Source of the DNA: Begonia masoniana
Taxonomy: Eukaryota; Streptophyta; Magnoliopsida; Cucurbitales; Begoniaceae
DNA: 64,000 bases
Direction: 5' to 3'
Assembly: GCA_022432975.1 (NCBI GenBank)
Contig: CM039509.1
Coordinates: 46,247,167 to 46,311,166 of the forward strand
Shown: positions 1-13,200 of the stretch, piece by piece
Layout: every line of letters begins with the position of its first letter
Numbering within the stretch: the stretch's first letter is position 1
Notes under the pieces: model-generated
Told to the model about the DNA's origin: nothing
The model's input: the letters and a program-made list of their open reading frames with translations, nothing else
Databases searched by the model: none
Made by a program: the position numbers and the translations under genes

Positions 1-952
1 TTTCATCTTGGAAGGAAAATCTTCTACAAATTTTAGAATGTTCTGATTTCCAAATTTAGTTGTTGCTGTTTTTGAGTTGAATATATAGCAAAATGATGAT
101 TAAAAATATTAAATTGCTCTTAATTTGTGGAATTATACATAATGAGATGCCATTCATTATCTTACGCATAAATAATAGTGAAAGTAAGCAGTAACAGTAA
201 TTACACATAGCTTCGCTTAAGTAAACCTCTTGTTGTCATAATTCCCAATCCGATTGAATGAATATTTAATATTTCAATTCTCAGTCTAATAATAGGCATG
301 TAAAAGGGTGGTTTTTTGCCATTTGTTTCCTGACAAGTTTTAGTTAAAGTTGCCACAAGCAAGTTTCATGCGGAACTTGAATTTTCAAGTCTAGCTAATA
401 ATTAGTGTATCTTACTGCATTAATGTGTTTCAAAAAGAATATCTCTGTGCTATGTCTCTTGAATCTTAAATCAAATCCCTAATAAAATGGTTGAATAAGG
501 GTTGTTTTATGCCATTTGTGACCACCTCACAAATGTGATCCTACGTTTTACATCACGACCTTTAACATTTATAAGATGTCAGACTGTTTTACTTCCACAC
601 GCAGTAATATAAAGAATGCAAGACAAGCCCCCAAATCTTTCTATTGTAACTACACAGTGAATTGTCATGTAGTTTCTTTCTTATTTATCACTTCTTACTC
701 AGTATTTGTTTTGGTTCAAAAAGAAGATAATTCTGTTTGGGAAATTCTGTAATGTAATTTTTTTTATACCAATATCATTCTACGACAGGATGAAAACAAT
801 GTATGCATGTTATCCTAGCTTTAAATCAGGGCTAAATTAAATATTTTTTTCTTTTTTTCTTCTTAATAAATTTTATTCTGGATACTCTCTTTTTCTCTAT
901 GCTCTCTCTCTCTCTCTCTCTCTCTCTTGATTGGTTTTTATCTTTTCCATAG
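1..952 (+). other. Intron of the PP6 phosphatase gene (partial)
   Basis: AT-rich sequence with no exon of the phosphatase. The residues expected before the exon at 953 (the metal-binding GDIHG and GDFVDRG motifs of the PPP family) are not found, so the first exons lie left of the window and this is at least 952 bp of intron. A (CT)n microsatellite at about 902-927 lies just before the acceptor that ends at 952. Nothing else is recognised. Confidence 0.7.
902..927. repeat. (CT)n microsatellite in the PP6 intron
   Basis: About 13 CT units, directly followed by the branch/acceptor region of the exon starting at 953. It may add to the polypyrimidine tract. Confidence 0.9.
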
Positions 953-2597
953 ATACCCAGCTAATATCACTCTATTGCGAGGAAACCATGAAAGTAGGCA
1001 ACTAACTCAGGTATAAATAAGTGGTGAATGTCGTTGTAAGTAGCTCTATATAATGTCTACAGTTTTTTGTTGCTGAATTAAAAAATTCATGGTATCTCAT
1101 TCTGTTTTCACTGATAGGTTTATGGATTTTATGATGAGTGCCAAAGAAAGTATGGAAACGCTAATGCTTGGCGGTACTGTACAGATGTTTTTGACTACCT
1201 AACGCTCTCTGCAATCATTGATGGAACAGTAATCTTACTTTTTTTATAACTATTTATGATGTGTTATATTAATGCATTATGTTAGGCACGTTTGTATGGT
1301 CATAGATCGTGTAGCATGAAGGTGTTATAATTACCTTTTGCAATCATTTATGAATACTTGCTTTTACCTCCCCAGGTTCTGTGTGTCCATGGAGGTCTCT
1401 CTCCTGACGTTCGAACAATTGATCAGGTTCCTTCTTCAGTTCTCGAGTTGATTGATTGATTTTTTTTGTTTTTAATATTTTACTGTAGTATTTTGGAATT
1501 CAGTTTTCGTAACAGTTTAGTTATGATATTCAGTTGGGAATGCATTTATTCATTTTTTGACACATTTCTGATTATCATGGAAACCGTGAGTCGTATTTGT
1601 TTTTTCATGCGTATATGCATCAGCTTTCCTACAATTTCAGTTCCATGGTTGACATGTGATAATGAAATGTGTTTGTTTATATAATCAACAAGTTGTTTTT
1701 TAACCCTCTAGTTACCAATTCTTTTAGTTATGAAATTTCATTGCTTATCAAACCTTTTCAACTGTTTGTTCTCCTATAAGTTGAAAACAGGAGTTCTTGA
1801 TTGACATTTCGCTGACACAATCACCATTCTGCTTGTATTTGACAGATTCGGGTGATTGATCGTAATTGTGAAATTCCACATGAGGGGCCATTTTGTGATC
1901 TCATGTGGAGCGACCCTGAAGATATTGAAACATGGGCAGTTAGTCCACGTGGAGCAGGCTGGCTTTTTGGGTCCAGGGTCACTTCAGAAGTAAGTTGATC
2001 TGGTCCCTACTTTAGAGGGATGGTTTCCTCTGAACTGACCTATATTTCATCTTTGCAGTTCAATCACATCAACAATCTTGACTTGGTTTGTAGAGCCCAT
2101 CAACTTGTACAAGAAGGCCTAAAATATATGTTTCAAGATAAAGGGCTTGTAACTGTGAGATTCGATACTTGATATGTTATTTAAAGCAATTAATGCCTCA
2201 TTACCTTCATAAATTTGTTTGATTCTTCAATTGACAGGTATGGTCTGCCCCAAATTACTGTTATCGTTGTGGCAATGTTGCTTCTATATTGAGCTTCAAT
2301 GAGAACATGGTAAGATAGAAGTGGTTTCCCCATTTTCAATCGTATAAATTGCCGTCAACTGAGTTTTCTCTCACTCACCTATTAAAATCAAAGTCTATAT
2401 CATCATTAATGGTGATTTTTATTTTGATTTGGAAGGAAAAAATGACACTACTCGCGTACATTTTTATACATATGTCCACTTCATGGATACCTTCTTTTGG
2501 TCTTTCTTACCAGGAGAGAGAAGTGAAGTTTTTCACGGAGACAGAGGAGAACAACCAAATGAGAGGACCCAGAACAGGAGTTCCATATTTCTTATAA
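953..2597 (+). CDS. FYPP: PP6-type Ser/Thr protein phosphatase catalytic subunit (FyPP family), 3' exons
   Basis: Catalytic subunit of a PPP-family phosphatase of the PP6 type, known in plants as the phytochrome-associated FyPP that works with regulatory subunits on auxin and ABA signalling. Seven exons are visible: 953-1010, 1118-1228, 1376-1426, 1846-1989, 2059-2154, 2238-2309 and 2514-2597. All have GT-AG borders and join in one frame. Diagnostic motifs in order are [50 protein letters not shown] and the C-terminus [12 protein letters not shown]. That last motif separates PP6 from PP2A, which ends DYFL, and from PP4. LRGNHE and the His of [16 protein letters not shown] segments belong to the two-metal active site. 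There are no frameshifts or stops. The N-terminal exons, with the start codon, are outside the window. It looks functional. The FyPP assignment rests on recognising the C-terminus. Confidence 0.93.
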
Positions 2598-4222
2598 TCA
2601 CCAAGTGGGGGTTGATGCCTGTATTTGTTTGTAATATTATTGAGCTGTCACGAATGGTTTAATAGTTGATATAATGAGGAAATTTTAAACACAATTGTTT
2701 GCAGGTTAGTCATTTATTTCTTCAGCTAGGGCTAGGAATTTCACAATCATCCGGTGTTGCTGATTTTGGAAACTGTGTGGTAGTTGTCAAATTATTTATG
2801 AGTACAGTTGGCAGCCACCCTTTCTTTTGATTGTATTTTGTTGACCGCGACTCTGTTGGTTTCAATAGATTGATAACATGCTCTTTTTTACTTTCCAAAT
2901 TTACTCTTGGGTTTCTGATCTGATTTTTTTCTTCTGCTCCAAAAACTGGCATAGATGAGGAATTTCTGCTGATGTTATATTGATTGAAATAATAGTAGTG
3001 CAGGTTTCTCGGGGATGGCACTGTACATTTATGTGGGGTTGGGTACTACCATCGAGCGATGCGACTTGTAAGTTATGCTAAACCTTGACCGATTATTTTG
3101 AATGAGCGATAAGACAGTGTCTTAAATGTGAATGTGCGCTTTTTCAACTCAAAATTTTTACTAATTCAATGAATATGTTGAAAATCTCATATTTTTCAAA
3201 TATGGAAATTGAGACGAGTGCTTTATAAACAAATGTAAGAGCTATATAGTTAGGTGGCCAATCATGTTAAGGGGCATGGGCAGGCTAATGGCCGTACGTA
3301 GCCTTAGTTTAGTGTGGTTGGGGTGACGTCGGCGATGGGGTAATGTCTTTTCCATAATTTACGTTCCACTTTCCAATATAACCAAATTCTAGACTGTTTC
3401 CTACTCATACTCCAACTCCTCGTTGGCCAGTTTGTTCCAGCCAGCAGGTGACGTCACCTTCGGATTCATTTCATTATTTATTACTTTAAATAGATTAAAT
3501 ATTGATATTTTAAATTATTTTTTAACCAAAATTTCACTTTTTTTTTATTTGATTTTAATATTTTAACTCGCTCTATTTACATTAACTCTCTCGATTTCAA
3601 ACACGTAACCGCGTTGAATTGTCGTTTAGTTTTTTAAATCAATTGTAATATCAAATGTGTACGGATAATAAATAAATCAAGATAATAATAATAGGTATTT
3701 AAAAACACACGAAACATTCAACTAATTTAATCAAGGTACAAATTGTTTTGCCGATAACTCAAATTTGCTTAAAAAAATAGTTTAAGATTTGATTGGTTAG
3801 AATTTCTTTATTAAGATTAAATTATGCTTTCAAATTTATATTTTAAATAAAAAATAATACTATTTATAGTTTTTGTTTTTTTCCATTGACCTTATCGTTG
3901 GACGACGACTGGGGATATTTAAGCCAAGATTCCTCTCAATCATTAAAAGAGTTATCTCAAGGCAAACTTTTACGGGGATTAGCTTCTTCTTCTGATTGGA
4001 CATTGGAGAATCTTTCCCTTCAACTAGTTCAATAAAGTTGCAGGTCAAAAAGTAAGCTTCACTGCCTATAATAATGGAGGATTATCTCTTCCGAACAGCC
4101 GGGACAAACTACATCCTCCACTCTGCACTGTCACTGTTCATCTCCATTGTTTCCAACTCCACTTCTCGATCCAAAACTTTGGTGAAGTAGGGAGTGGGTT
4201 ATAATAAACTATAAAGCTAAAA
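2598..4222 (+). other. 3' flank of PP6 gene, then promoter side of the oligopeptidase gene
   Basis: No coding region is supported. From 2947 onward the sequence recurs at 30911, including the stretch around 3000-3080 and the AT-rich part at 3440-3850. The left breakpoint of the segmental duplication therefore lies in the downstream flank of the PP6 gene. The last 400 bp before 4223 are the presumed promoter and 5' UTR of the left oligopeptidase gene. They are conserved with 31830-32207. Confidence 0.6.
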
Positions 4223-7200
4223 ATGATGAATGGGCTTCGTCGAAATCCGGTGTTCGGAGTTGGGTTTCGTCCGAATATTGTCGTCTGTATCCGCAGCTTT
4301 TTCTACCTCCCATTTCTCTTCTTCGCGCTTCCTAAGCATCATTGTCTGAACGCCTCCTCTTTGCCGATCTCGTCAATGTCTACTCCGACGGACAACTCCC
4401 ACCAGTCTCCTCCGGTGGCGAAGAAAGTCGAACACGTAATGGAGATGTTTGGAGACACCAGGGTCGATGATTATTACTGGCTGCGCGACGATTCCCGCTC
4501 CAATCTAGACGTTCTCTCTTATCTTCTTCAGGAGAACGCTTACACCGAATCCGTAATGTCTGGTAACTGGTTCGTCTCCCAAAGTCTATGGTTCTCGAGA
4601 AAGTTTAACTTTCTAGAGAACTACAAACTGTTTATAGGGCGATTTCGTTTTGTTTTTGATTGTTTGATTTTTTCTTTTAACGGATTTAGGGATAAAGAAG
4701 TTCGAAAACCAGCTTTATGCTGAGATTAAAGGACGAATTCAGGAAGATGATATATCTGTTCCTTTGCGAAAAGGGTCTTACTACTATTATGAGAAGGATT
4801 TGAAGGGGAAGGAATACGTTCAACACTGTAGGCGTCTCGTCCCAAACAGCCATAATCCGCCCTCTGTGCATGATGTTATGCCCTCTGGACCTGATGCTCC
4901 TCCAGAGAATGTTATACTCGACGAGAATATTCAGGCCCTGAATCATTCCTATTACGGCGTTGAGGATTTTGAGGTATTCAATCTAATTAGTGTTCATCAG
5001 ATTTGTTTTTGTTAATGTTTATAAGTTGGCATATATTTTTGGTAAATATATTTTAAGGAAATTAATATCTTTCCTATTGTGATTCTCGATATTCATATTA
5101 TGTGATCTTTGTGATATAAGTAATTATATTAAACAAATATTATATTCCTGGAGTGTTTTGGATTCGGTTTAATTGTTTATGAGATTCCTTTCTAAAATAT
5201 TATGTGCGTTGACACGTGCAAAACAGGAAAGTTCTGTTTCTTTTATTCATGCAAATATGTTTTAAATATGGTATTTGAATTACTCCTCTGATATGGAAAA
5301 TTGCAAATCATATATAACAACTATCTTTCTATTAGAAGCGGACGGAACAAATATTGTCTCTTGGGATTTTTCTTGTGCGCGCCGCAGTTCTTCATTTAAT
5401 TATTCGATCTTTGATTGAATGCATACACACTCTATTTGTGAGCTGATCTGATTATCTTCAGAGTGTGTTGGTTGATGCAACCTTAGACAACGACGAGTGT
5501 CATCGACGGTGTCCCAGGTGCGATTCTGTTTCTTACATTGAAACTCAATCTCGGGAGGAGTTATGATTGTGGGCAAGGAGATGTTGCCATACACAGATTC
5601 TGGGAGGAGTCACCATCAACAAGGGGATCTTGTTACATTCAGATTCTAGGAGGGATCGATTATAAGTCGAGGAGAGCTCGCAAAAACAGATTCACTGAGG
5701 AAGTTAGTAAGAGGCGGCGACAAAAATAAGAGGGAGTCTTTATTTGTATAAGTCCGATTGTCTTGTAACTTTGAGAACTCGTGCATTAGTTTTTTAATTC
5801 TAGGCGTGGCCTCGCAGACGTAGACGATTGCCGAACTGCGTTACCAGCATTGTGTCTCATTATTTTCTGTACTTTATAATTTTCCATTATCACTATAATT
5901 AATTGGTGTCCCACCGAGTGTTCCACATACACTAGGGCATTAAGTATCTAACCTTGATCTTTCAATTGGTATCAGAGCAGTTCGCTTCTGTTTCTTAAGC
6001 GAGATCCACGAGATTTGATCTTGGTACAATGGACTCTATGAAGGAAGGAGGTTCAACTATGCGTCCGCTACTATTGGATGGAAGTAACTATGCTTACTGG
6101 AAGGCTAGAATGAGAGCATTCATCAAGGCTATAGATGAGAAGACTTGAAGATCTATTTTAACAGGATGGAATCCGCCCACGATTACTGACGAAGGGGTGT
6201 CATATCTCTTAAATCTGAAGAAGATTGGTCGGTCACTGAAGAGGCACTGGCAAATAGTAATTCAAAGGCACTTAACATTATTTTTGATGGTATTGACCCT
6301 ACTCAGTTGAAACTTATTTCAACGTGTGAGTCAGCTAAAAGAGCATGAGAGATTCTTCAAACTACTTATGAAGGAACATCGGCGGTGAAGCTATCAAAGA
6401 TGCAAATGCTCACGATAAGGTTTGAAAATTTAAAAATGCATGAAGAAGAAAGTATTGCTGAATTCAATGTCAAACTATGTGATATAGCCAATGAGGTATT
6501 TGCACTTGGTGAAACTTTCTCTGAAGAGAGATTGGTACAAAAGACTCTATGGTTTCTTCCACAACGCTTTGCCTATAAGTTACTGCAATTGAAAAAGCTA
6601 AAGATGTCTCCAAAATGAAATTTAAAGAACTAATGGGATCACTTAGAACTTTTGAAATGAATCTTGGGATTGACAGCAAAACAAAGAAGTTCAAAAGTGT
6701 AACACTAAAAACTGATACACAAGACTTGAATGTTCATGATGAAGATGACCTTGAAGAGTCTCTTGCCTTATTATCAAAGAATTTTAGCCGTGTTATGAAA
6801 AAGTTTGGAAGGAATAATCGCAGTGTTAGACCCCATGTCCGTCATACAAAATCGGGTCCGTCAAGCAATAAGAAGTACAAGGAAGACAATCATGTTCCAG
6901 ATCAATCTGTTAAGAACAGAGGAATTCAATGTAGAGAATGTGATGATTTTGGGCACATACAAGCTGAATGCGCTAACACCTTAAAGAAAAAGAAAAGCTC
7001 TCTCAATACTACGTGGAGTGATGATGAATCGGAAAAAGAAGATGAATTTCCAAACAATCATGTTGCTTTTGTAGGTAAAACTGAATCTACAGAAAATAGC
7101 GGTGCTACACACGAAGTTAGAGATGATATATCCGATTGTAGTGATGAAATTAAAGATGAAGTTACCAAAGAAGACCTCATTGCAGAATATAAGTATCTTC

Positions 7201-10200
7201 ATGATAAATGGATTGAGCTTGTCAGATTAAATCAACGTCTTCGTATTCAGAATGAAGTTTTGAAAATTGAGAAGATCAACCTACAAAAATCAGTTTCTGA
7301 ACTTGAAGTTGAATTAAGAATGAGTCAAGAAAAAGAAACAGAACTACTCAACGAGCTGAATCACTTGAAGAAAAATGTTAAAATGTTAAATATAGGTTCA
7401 ACTAAACTGGATGATATTTTAAGTGTCAGTAAACCCAGCTGTGATCGATCTGGATTAGGATTCAAAGGAGAAAGTTTAGGAGCACAAATAAAATTTTCTC
7501 GACCTGGAAGTAAAGGGAAGCTTTTAATGTCGCCTACGGTGTCCTACTAGCAAAAGCAAAGTATGGTATCTCAAACGATGCAAATCAAGAGTTCTGATTA
7601 CAAAGGAAAACAAATCGCAACGAATGATCCGAGAATCAAGTAGAAGTCGAAGTCTAATTCCACACCTTTCATAAAAGATAACAAATTCAATTCAATTTGT
7701 CATTACTACAATCGTAGAGGTCATATTCGATCTAGATGCTTTACCTATCATGCTGATTTAAGACAAGGTACTGCTAGAAATTCTTTTGTTTACAGACTGC
7801 CACAACAAAAATGGGTGAAGAAATCTACATTGAAGTGCAATGTCACTCATACGTCTCTAAAAACTTGGTACTTTGATAGTTGATGCTCTAGGCATATGAC
7901 TGGTGAAAAGAGGTTTTTGAAAAACATTACATCTGATCGTATGGGAAAAGTAACTTTCGGGAATGGTGTCAAGGCGAGTGTCATAGGTGCAGGTACACTG
8001 GATGTTCCTGGATTACCACAGTTGGAGAATGTTCTTCTCGTAGATGGTCTAAAGGCTAATTTGATAAGCATTAGCCAGTTGTGTGATCAAAATTTAAATG
8101 TTTATTTCACTCATGAAAAGTGCACAGTCTCGGATCTTGACAAAAACTGCATCATAGAAGGGATAAGGTCTGCAGATAATTGTTATCTTATCTTATTATC
8201 TTCAACCCGTTTATAGGTCAAGCATGGAGGATTCAATTTTATGGCATCGAAAATTGGGACACGTCAATAATAGGATGCTAAAGATGATTATTTCAAAGGG
8301 AGCTGTTTGTGGAATTCTCAAGCTAAATTTTGATGAGGATCGTTTGTGTGGTCCATGCTAAATAAGTAAACAAACCAAGGTGTCTCACCCGAAGTCACAG
8401 ACGACAACGACCAATTGTGTGCTCGAATTACTTCATATGGACTTAATGGGATCGATGCCTCTGGAAAGCATTGGAGGCAAACGATATGCCTATGTTACAG
8501 TTGATGATTTTTCACGTTTTACATGGGTGGAGTTTCTTAGAGAAAAATCCGATACTTTCAAAGCCTTCAAAGCCTTGTGTATTCGACTTCAACGTGAAAA
8601 AGAATGTGGCATCATGAGAATTATTCGCATCCGTAGCGATCATGACAGAGAATTTGAAAACTCATAATTCTCCGACTTCTGTAATCAACTTGAAATATCT
8701 CACGAGTTCTCTGCCCCAAAGACACCGTAGTAAAACAGAGTTGTTGAACGGAAAAATTGAACTCTTGCCAAAATGTCCCGCGTGATGTTATACGAGAAAA
8801 ATGTTCCATAGAAGTTCTGGGCCGAAGCAATGAACACGGCATGCTATACCATCAATCGTGTGTATCTCCATGGAGGATATTCCATGACACCGTACGAGAT
8901 ATGGAAAGGTAAAACTCCAAATTTTCACTATTTTCATCCTTTTGGTAGTACATGCTATGTGTTGAATGACAGGGACCACAGAGAAAAATTAGACTCTGAA
9001 AGTGATGAAGCTATTTTTCTTGGATATGCTACTAATAGTCGCGCCTATCGTGTTTTCAATAAACGAACTAGAACTGTGATTGAATCAGCCAATGTTCAAG
9101 TGAATGATTCCTTGGAAACAGTTGATTCGCCTACCGATGATATTCTCCAAGGGTCAAATAATGAAAGTTCCAGAGCTTCCACTAATGTCCCCGATGTTTG
9201 TCCGCCCAGTGTCACAGGTAATGTCTCCGATACAACTATCACAATTGGTGAAGTGGAAGTACCTGCATCAGTTTGCAGACAACCATCCACAAGTGTCCAG
9301 AAAGATCATCCTGTTGATAAAGTCATTGACAGTCTTAGAGTAAACTATCGAGATATGATTCATATGGCATGCTTCACCTCAACCATTGAACCTAAAAATG
9401 TGAAAGAAGCTCTCCTAGATGAATACTGGATCAAGGCAATGCAAGAAGAACTCGATCAATTCACTCGAAATCAAGTGTGGGATTTAGTGCCATGTCCTCT
9501 TGATGTAAACGTCATTGGCACCAAGTGGATATACAAGAACAAGAGTGATGAGCATGGAAACATTACACGCAACAAAGCACGGTTAGTTGCTCAAGGATAT
9601 TCACAGATTGAAGGCATTGATTTTGATGAGACATTTGCTCCGGTTGCTCGACTAGAATCCACCCGACTTTTACTAGCTATTGCTTGTGCAATGCGGTTCA
9701 AACTATATCAAATGGATGTGAAGAGTGCATTTCTCAATGCCTTTCTAAATGAGGAAGTTTATGTCACTCAACCGAAGGGTTTTGAGGACCCTCATTATCC
9801 CGAGTATGTGTATAGATTGAAGAAAGCGCTATACGTGCTCTAACAAGCACCCCGTGCATGGTACGAATGACTCACAGTGTATTTATTATCAAGAGATATG
9901 AGCGAGAGGGAGTAGATAAAACCCTTTTTATTCGCCGACACAACGGTCAATTCTCACTTGCTTAAATTTATGTTGATGACATAGTGTTTAGCTCAGTGTC
10001 ACAGGTGCTAGTGGATGATTTTGTAGCTAAAATGACCGGCGAATTTGAGATGAGCTTGGTCGGTGAGCTCAATTACTTTCTTGGTCTTTAGATTTAGCAA
10101 AGAAATGATGGAATTTTCATCTCTCAAACCATATATGCCAAAAACTTGTTGAAACGTTTCAAGTTAGAAAATGCTCGTTCCAAAAGAACACCAATTGGAG

Positions 10201-13200
10201 CACATGAAAAGCTCTCCAAAGATGAGAAAGCGACTTCTGTTGATGAACGACTATATAGAAGTATGATTGACAGTCTCTTATATCTAACTGCTAGTCGGCT
10301 AGACATTTGTTATAGTGTGGGATTATGTGCTCGGTTTCAAGCAAATTCTAGAGAGTCTCACCTGGTGTCAGTGAAGCGCATTCTCAAATATGTTGGTGGG
10401 ACGACTGACTATGGAATCTAGTATTCATTTGATACAAATACAAATCTAGTTGGCTACTGTGATGCTGATTGGGCCGGGAGTTCGGATGATCGGAGTACTT
10501 CCAGTGGATGTTTTTATTTGGGAAACAATTTAGTGTCGTGGTTTAGCAAGAAGCAGAACTCTATTACTCTGTCTACTACCGAGGCAGAATATATTGTAGC
10601 TCGTAGTAGCTGTACTCAGCTTCTTTGGGTGAAACAAATGCTTAAGGATTACGGTGTCACACAGGATGTCATAACGTTATATTGTGATAACATGAGTGCT
10701 ATTAATATCTTCAAGAATCCAATTCAGCATTCATGAACAAAACATATTGATATTCGACATCATTTCATTAGATTACTTGTAGAAGACAAAGTTATCACCT
10801 TGGAATATATGGTGACGGAAAAACAAATTGCCGATATTTTTACCAAAGCGTTGGATGATGTGAAATTTGAAAAATTAAGGTCTGCCTTAGGCCTTTGTGT
10901 CATGTGAAGAGATTCGTTAGTTTTTTTATTATTTTCTTTTGCCTTCATATTATTTAAAAAAAAAAAAGGTTCACCTCTTGTTTTTGGGTGATTCTTTATT
11001 GTTACCTGAAAGGTTATATTACTTACTAGAAACACTTATTTGATATATCAATTGGACTGGTCGTTCTACTGAAAAGGTGTGGTTCTATGAGAGGCTGAAG
11101 AAAATCTTGTATATTTATGGACAACTTCTATATTTATATTGCTCTCAAATTCCTTGAGGATTGTGGACTTATTATCAGAAAGTTTGGAGAAGTATTTCAG
11201 ATATTCTAATGAAGTCCAAAAATACATCATTATCTCGATTATGGTTACTAGATGAGTGTATCTTCAAATTGAATAGTCATCGGATTTTATTGTTTATTTC
11301 CATAAAATCAGCAGAGTTTTTCCCAGAGGTTGCAGGTTTATTGATTTTTTATGGAAACTATGTTCTGTATACTCTGTGGAGAAATGAAGAAACTTTAATG
11401 TGATTTGATGGTTCTTATTTTAAATATTACCATATATTCTCCACATTCTCAACAGTGTTATCTTTCTCTCTTCTGAAAGCTTTTAGTATTTCGAAAGGGG
11501 TTCTTTGTTTAGGGTTTGTTTCAGGAGCTCTCATCCATGGCAAGAAACAAAAAATCAACTAAGGGCGTATCATCAAGCAATGTTCCACACACTGTCACAG
11601 AAGCACACCCAGAATCGGAAATGGCTATTATTGTCTATATGCCTCCACCCATTGCAGATACGACAACAGAGCTTAAGGGGGAGAGATCACGAATATCACT
11701 AGATGCTCTTCCCATTAATCAAGTTGACTCTTCAGGAGTCAAAAGAAGGTTTTGAAATCCTGCGAACGATACTTACAAAACTAACTCTGTTCCTCCAAGA
11801 GCCTCTGTTCGATCAAGACTTGCTCGAGTTTCAAAAGGTAAAAAAGCTTGAACGGTTAAAGCAGATTCCTCTGATGAGCAATGGTCTAAAAAGGATGAAA
11901 AAGGTTTAGACTCGTCTGATGTTCAAGAAAATCTAAGTCCAAAATTGTCCAGGAATCTTCGCTCAAGTCTTAAGAAAACGAGTGAAAGCTCTGCGCCTAG
12001 AAAGTCACCAAAATTGAAGTCCAAGAAGACTATTGTGGATTCTGATTCTTTAAAATCAAAGAGGTCAAAGGTCGAGAAGACCAAAGTTTCTTTGTCTCCA
12101 AAACGTCCAACACGCTTACAGTCATTGTCACAAACTCTAGTTAACAAAAATTCAAGTAAGTCTTCCAATAAAGCATGTGAAGTAGATTTTAAGTCTGATA
12201 TTCATGCGGCTGGATGGGAAATCTTTTCTAATAGATCGTTATGGTCTGAACGCAATATTCATGAAGACGACTTTATTGATTGCGAAGTTTTGATTTACCA
12301 TCTTCTACAACAAGGCTTAGGAAAGACATTTAGAGGGTTTAATCCCTTTGTGAGTAAAGTGGTTTTAGAGTTTTACTGCAATTTAGATCAGGATGTTAAG
12401 TCCCTTGATCACTCAAACTTTGGTAAAACCTATATTAGAGGACAGATTGCTGATTTCACCCCTGATGTGATAAACTCATATTTGGAAGCTGTATGTATTG
12501 ATTCTGAGATGTTTGTTCCTGATTTTGGCAAAATCATAGCGGATATCACAGGTGGTGTCAGACGTACATGGCCTAAAGCAAAGGATTTTCCTGCCTCTCA
12601 AATGACAGTTAAATACAGAATTTTGCATAAAATTGCCATGAGGAATTAGTTGCCCACTTCTCACGGTACTGGCATAAACAAATCAATGGCCACGTTATTA
12701 TTTAAAATTGGAAATGCTATTCCTTTCAATATTGGGCAGTTCATCTTTGACCAAATTATGAAGCATGCCAACAGTAAGAATGGAAGGCTTGCCTTGCCAT
12801 TTCCCTGCCTGATTTACGGCATTATATCTTCGCAACACAAAGTCATTAAAGCAAAAGAATGTTTATATGTTGAAAAAGATGAGATTAGCATCAGTTACAA
12901 GCTTAGAACTGGAGCACATGTGAATGACATGGATAAACTCATAGAAAGTGCTCCACTGTCACAAGGTATGTCCACTCATGCTCTTGCCTCTTATTCCATC
13001 AAAGCCTTAATTGATGTATCAAAATCATTGGATAGTCAACTCTCTGTCTTGAACAAACAAAAAGAAATTGTTACAAGTCTGATTGATACTCTACTAGAGA
13101 TTAAAAATGCTGAAGAAGAACATGTTGTATTGAAAAAGAAAGAAAAGAAGTCACCGGCTCTTGCATCATCCAATGTGCCTCCTGATGTCTCAGTAGAAAT

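Noticed and set aside
2349..2662. Plus-strand ORFs that run through an intron and the last PP6 exon
   Set aside because: Their 5' parts are intron sequence; only 2514-2597 in one frame is coding.
11161..11403. 80-codon ORF between RNase H and the env-like region
   Set aside because: No domain and no conservation with the other Sirevirus; probably untranslated spacer.
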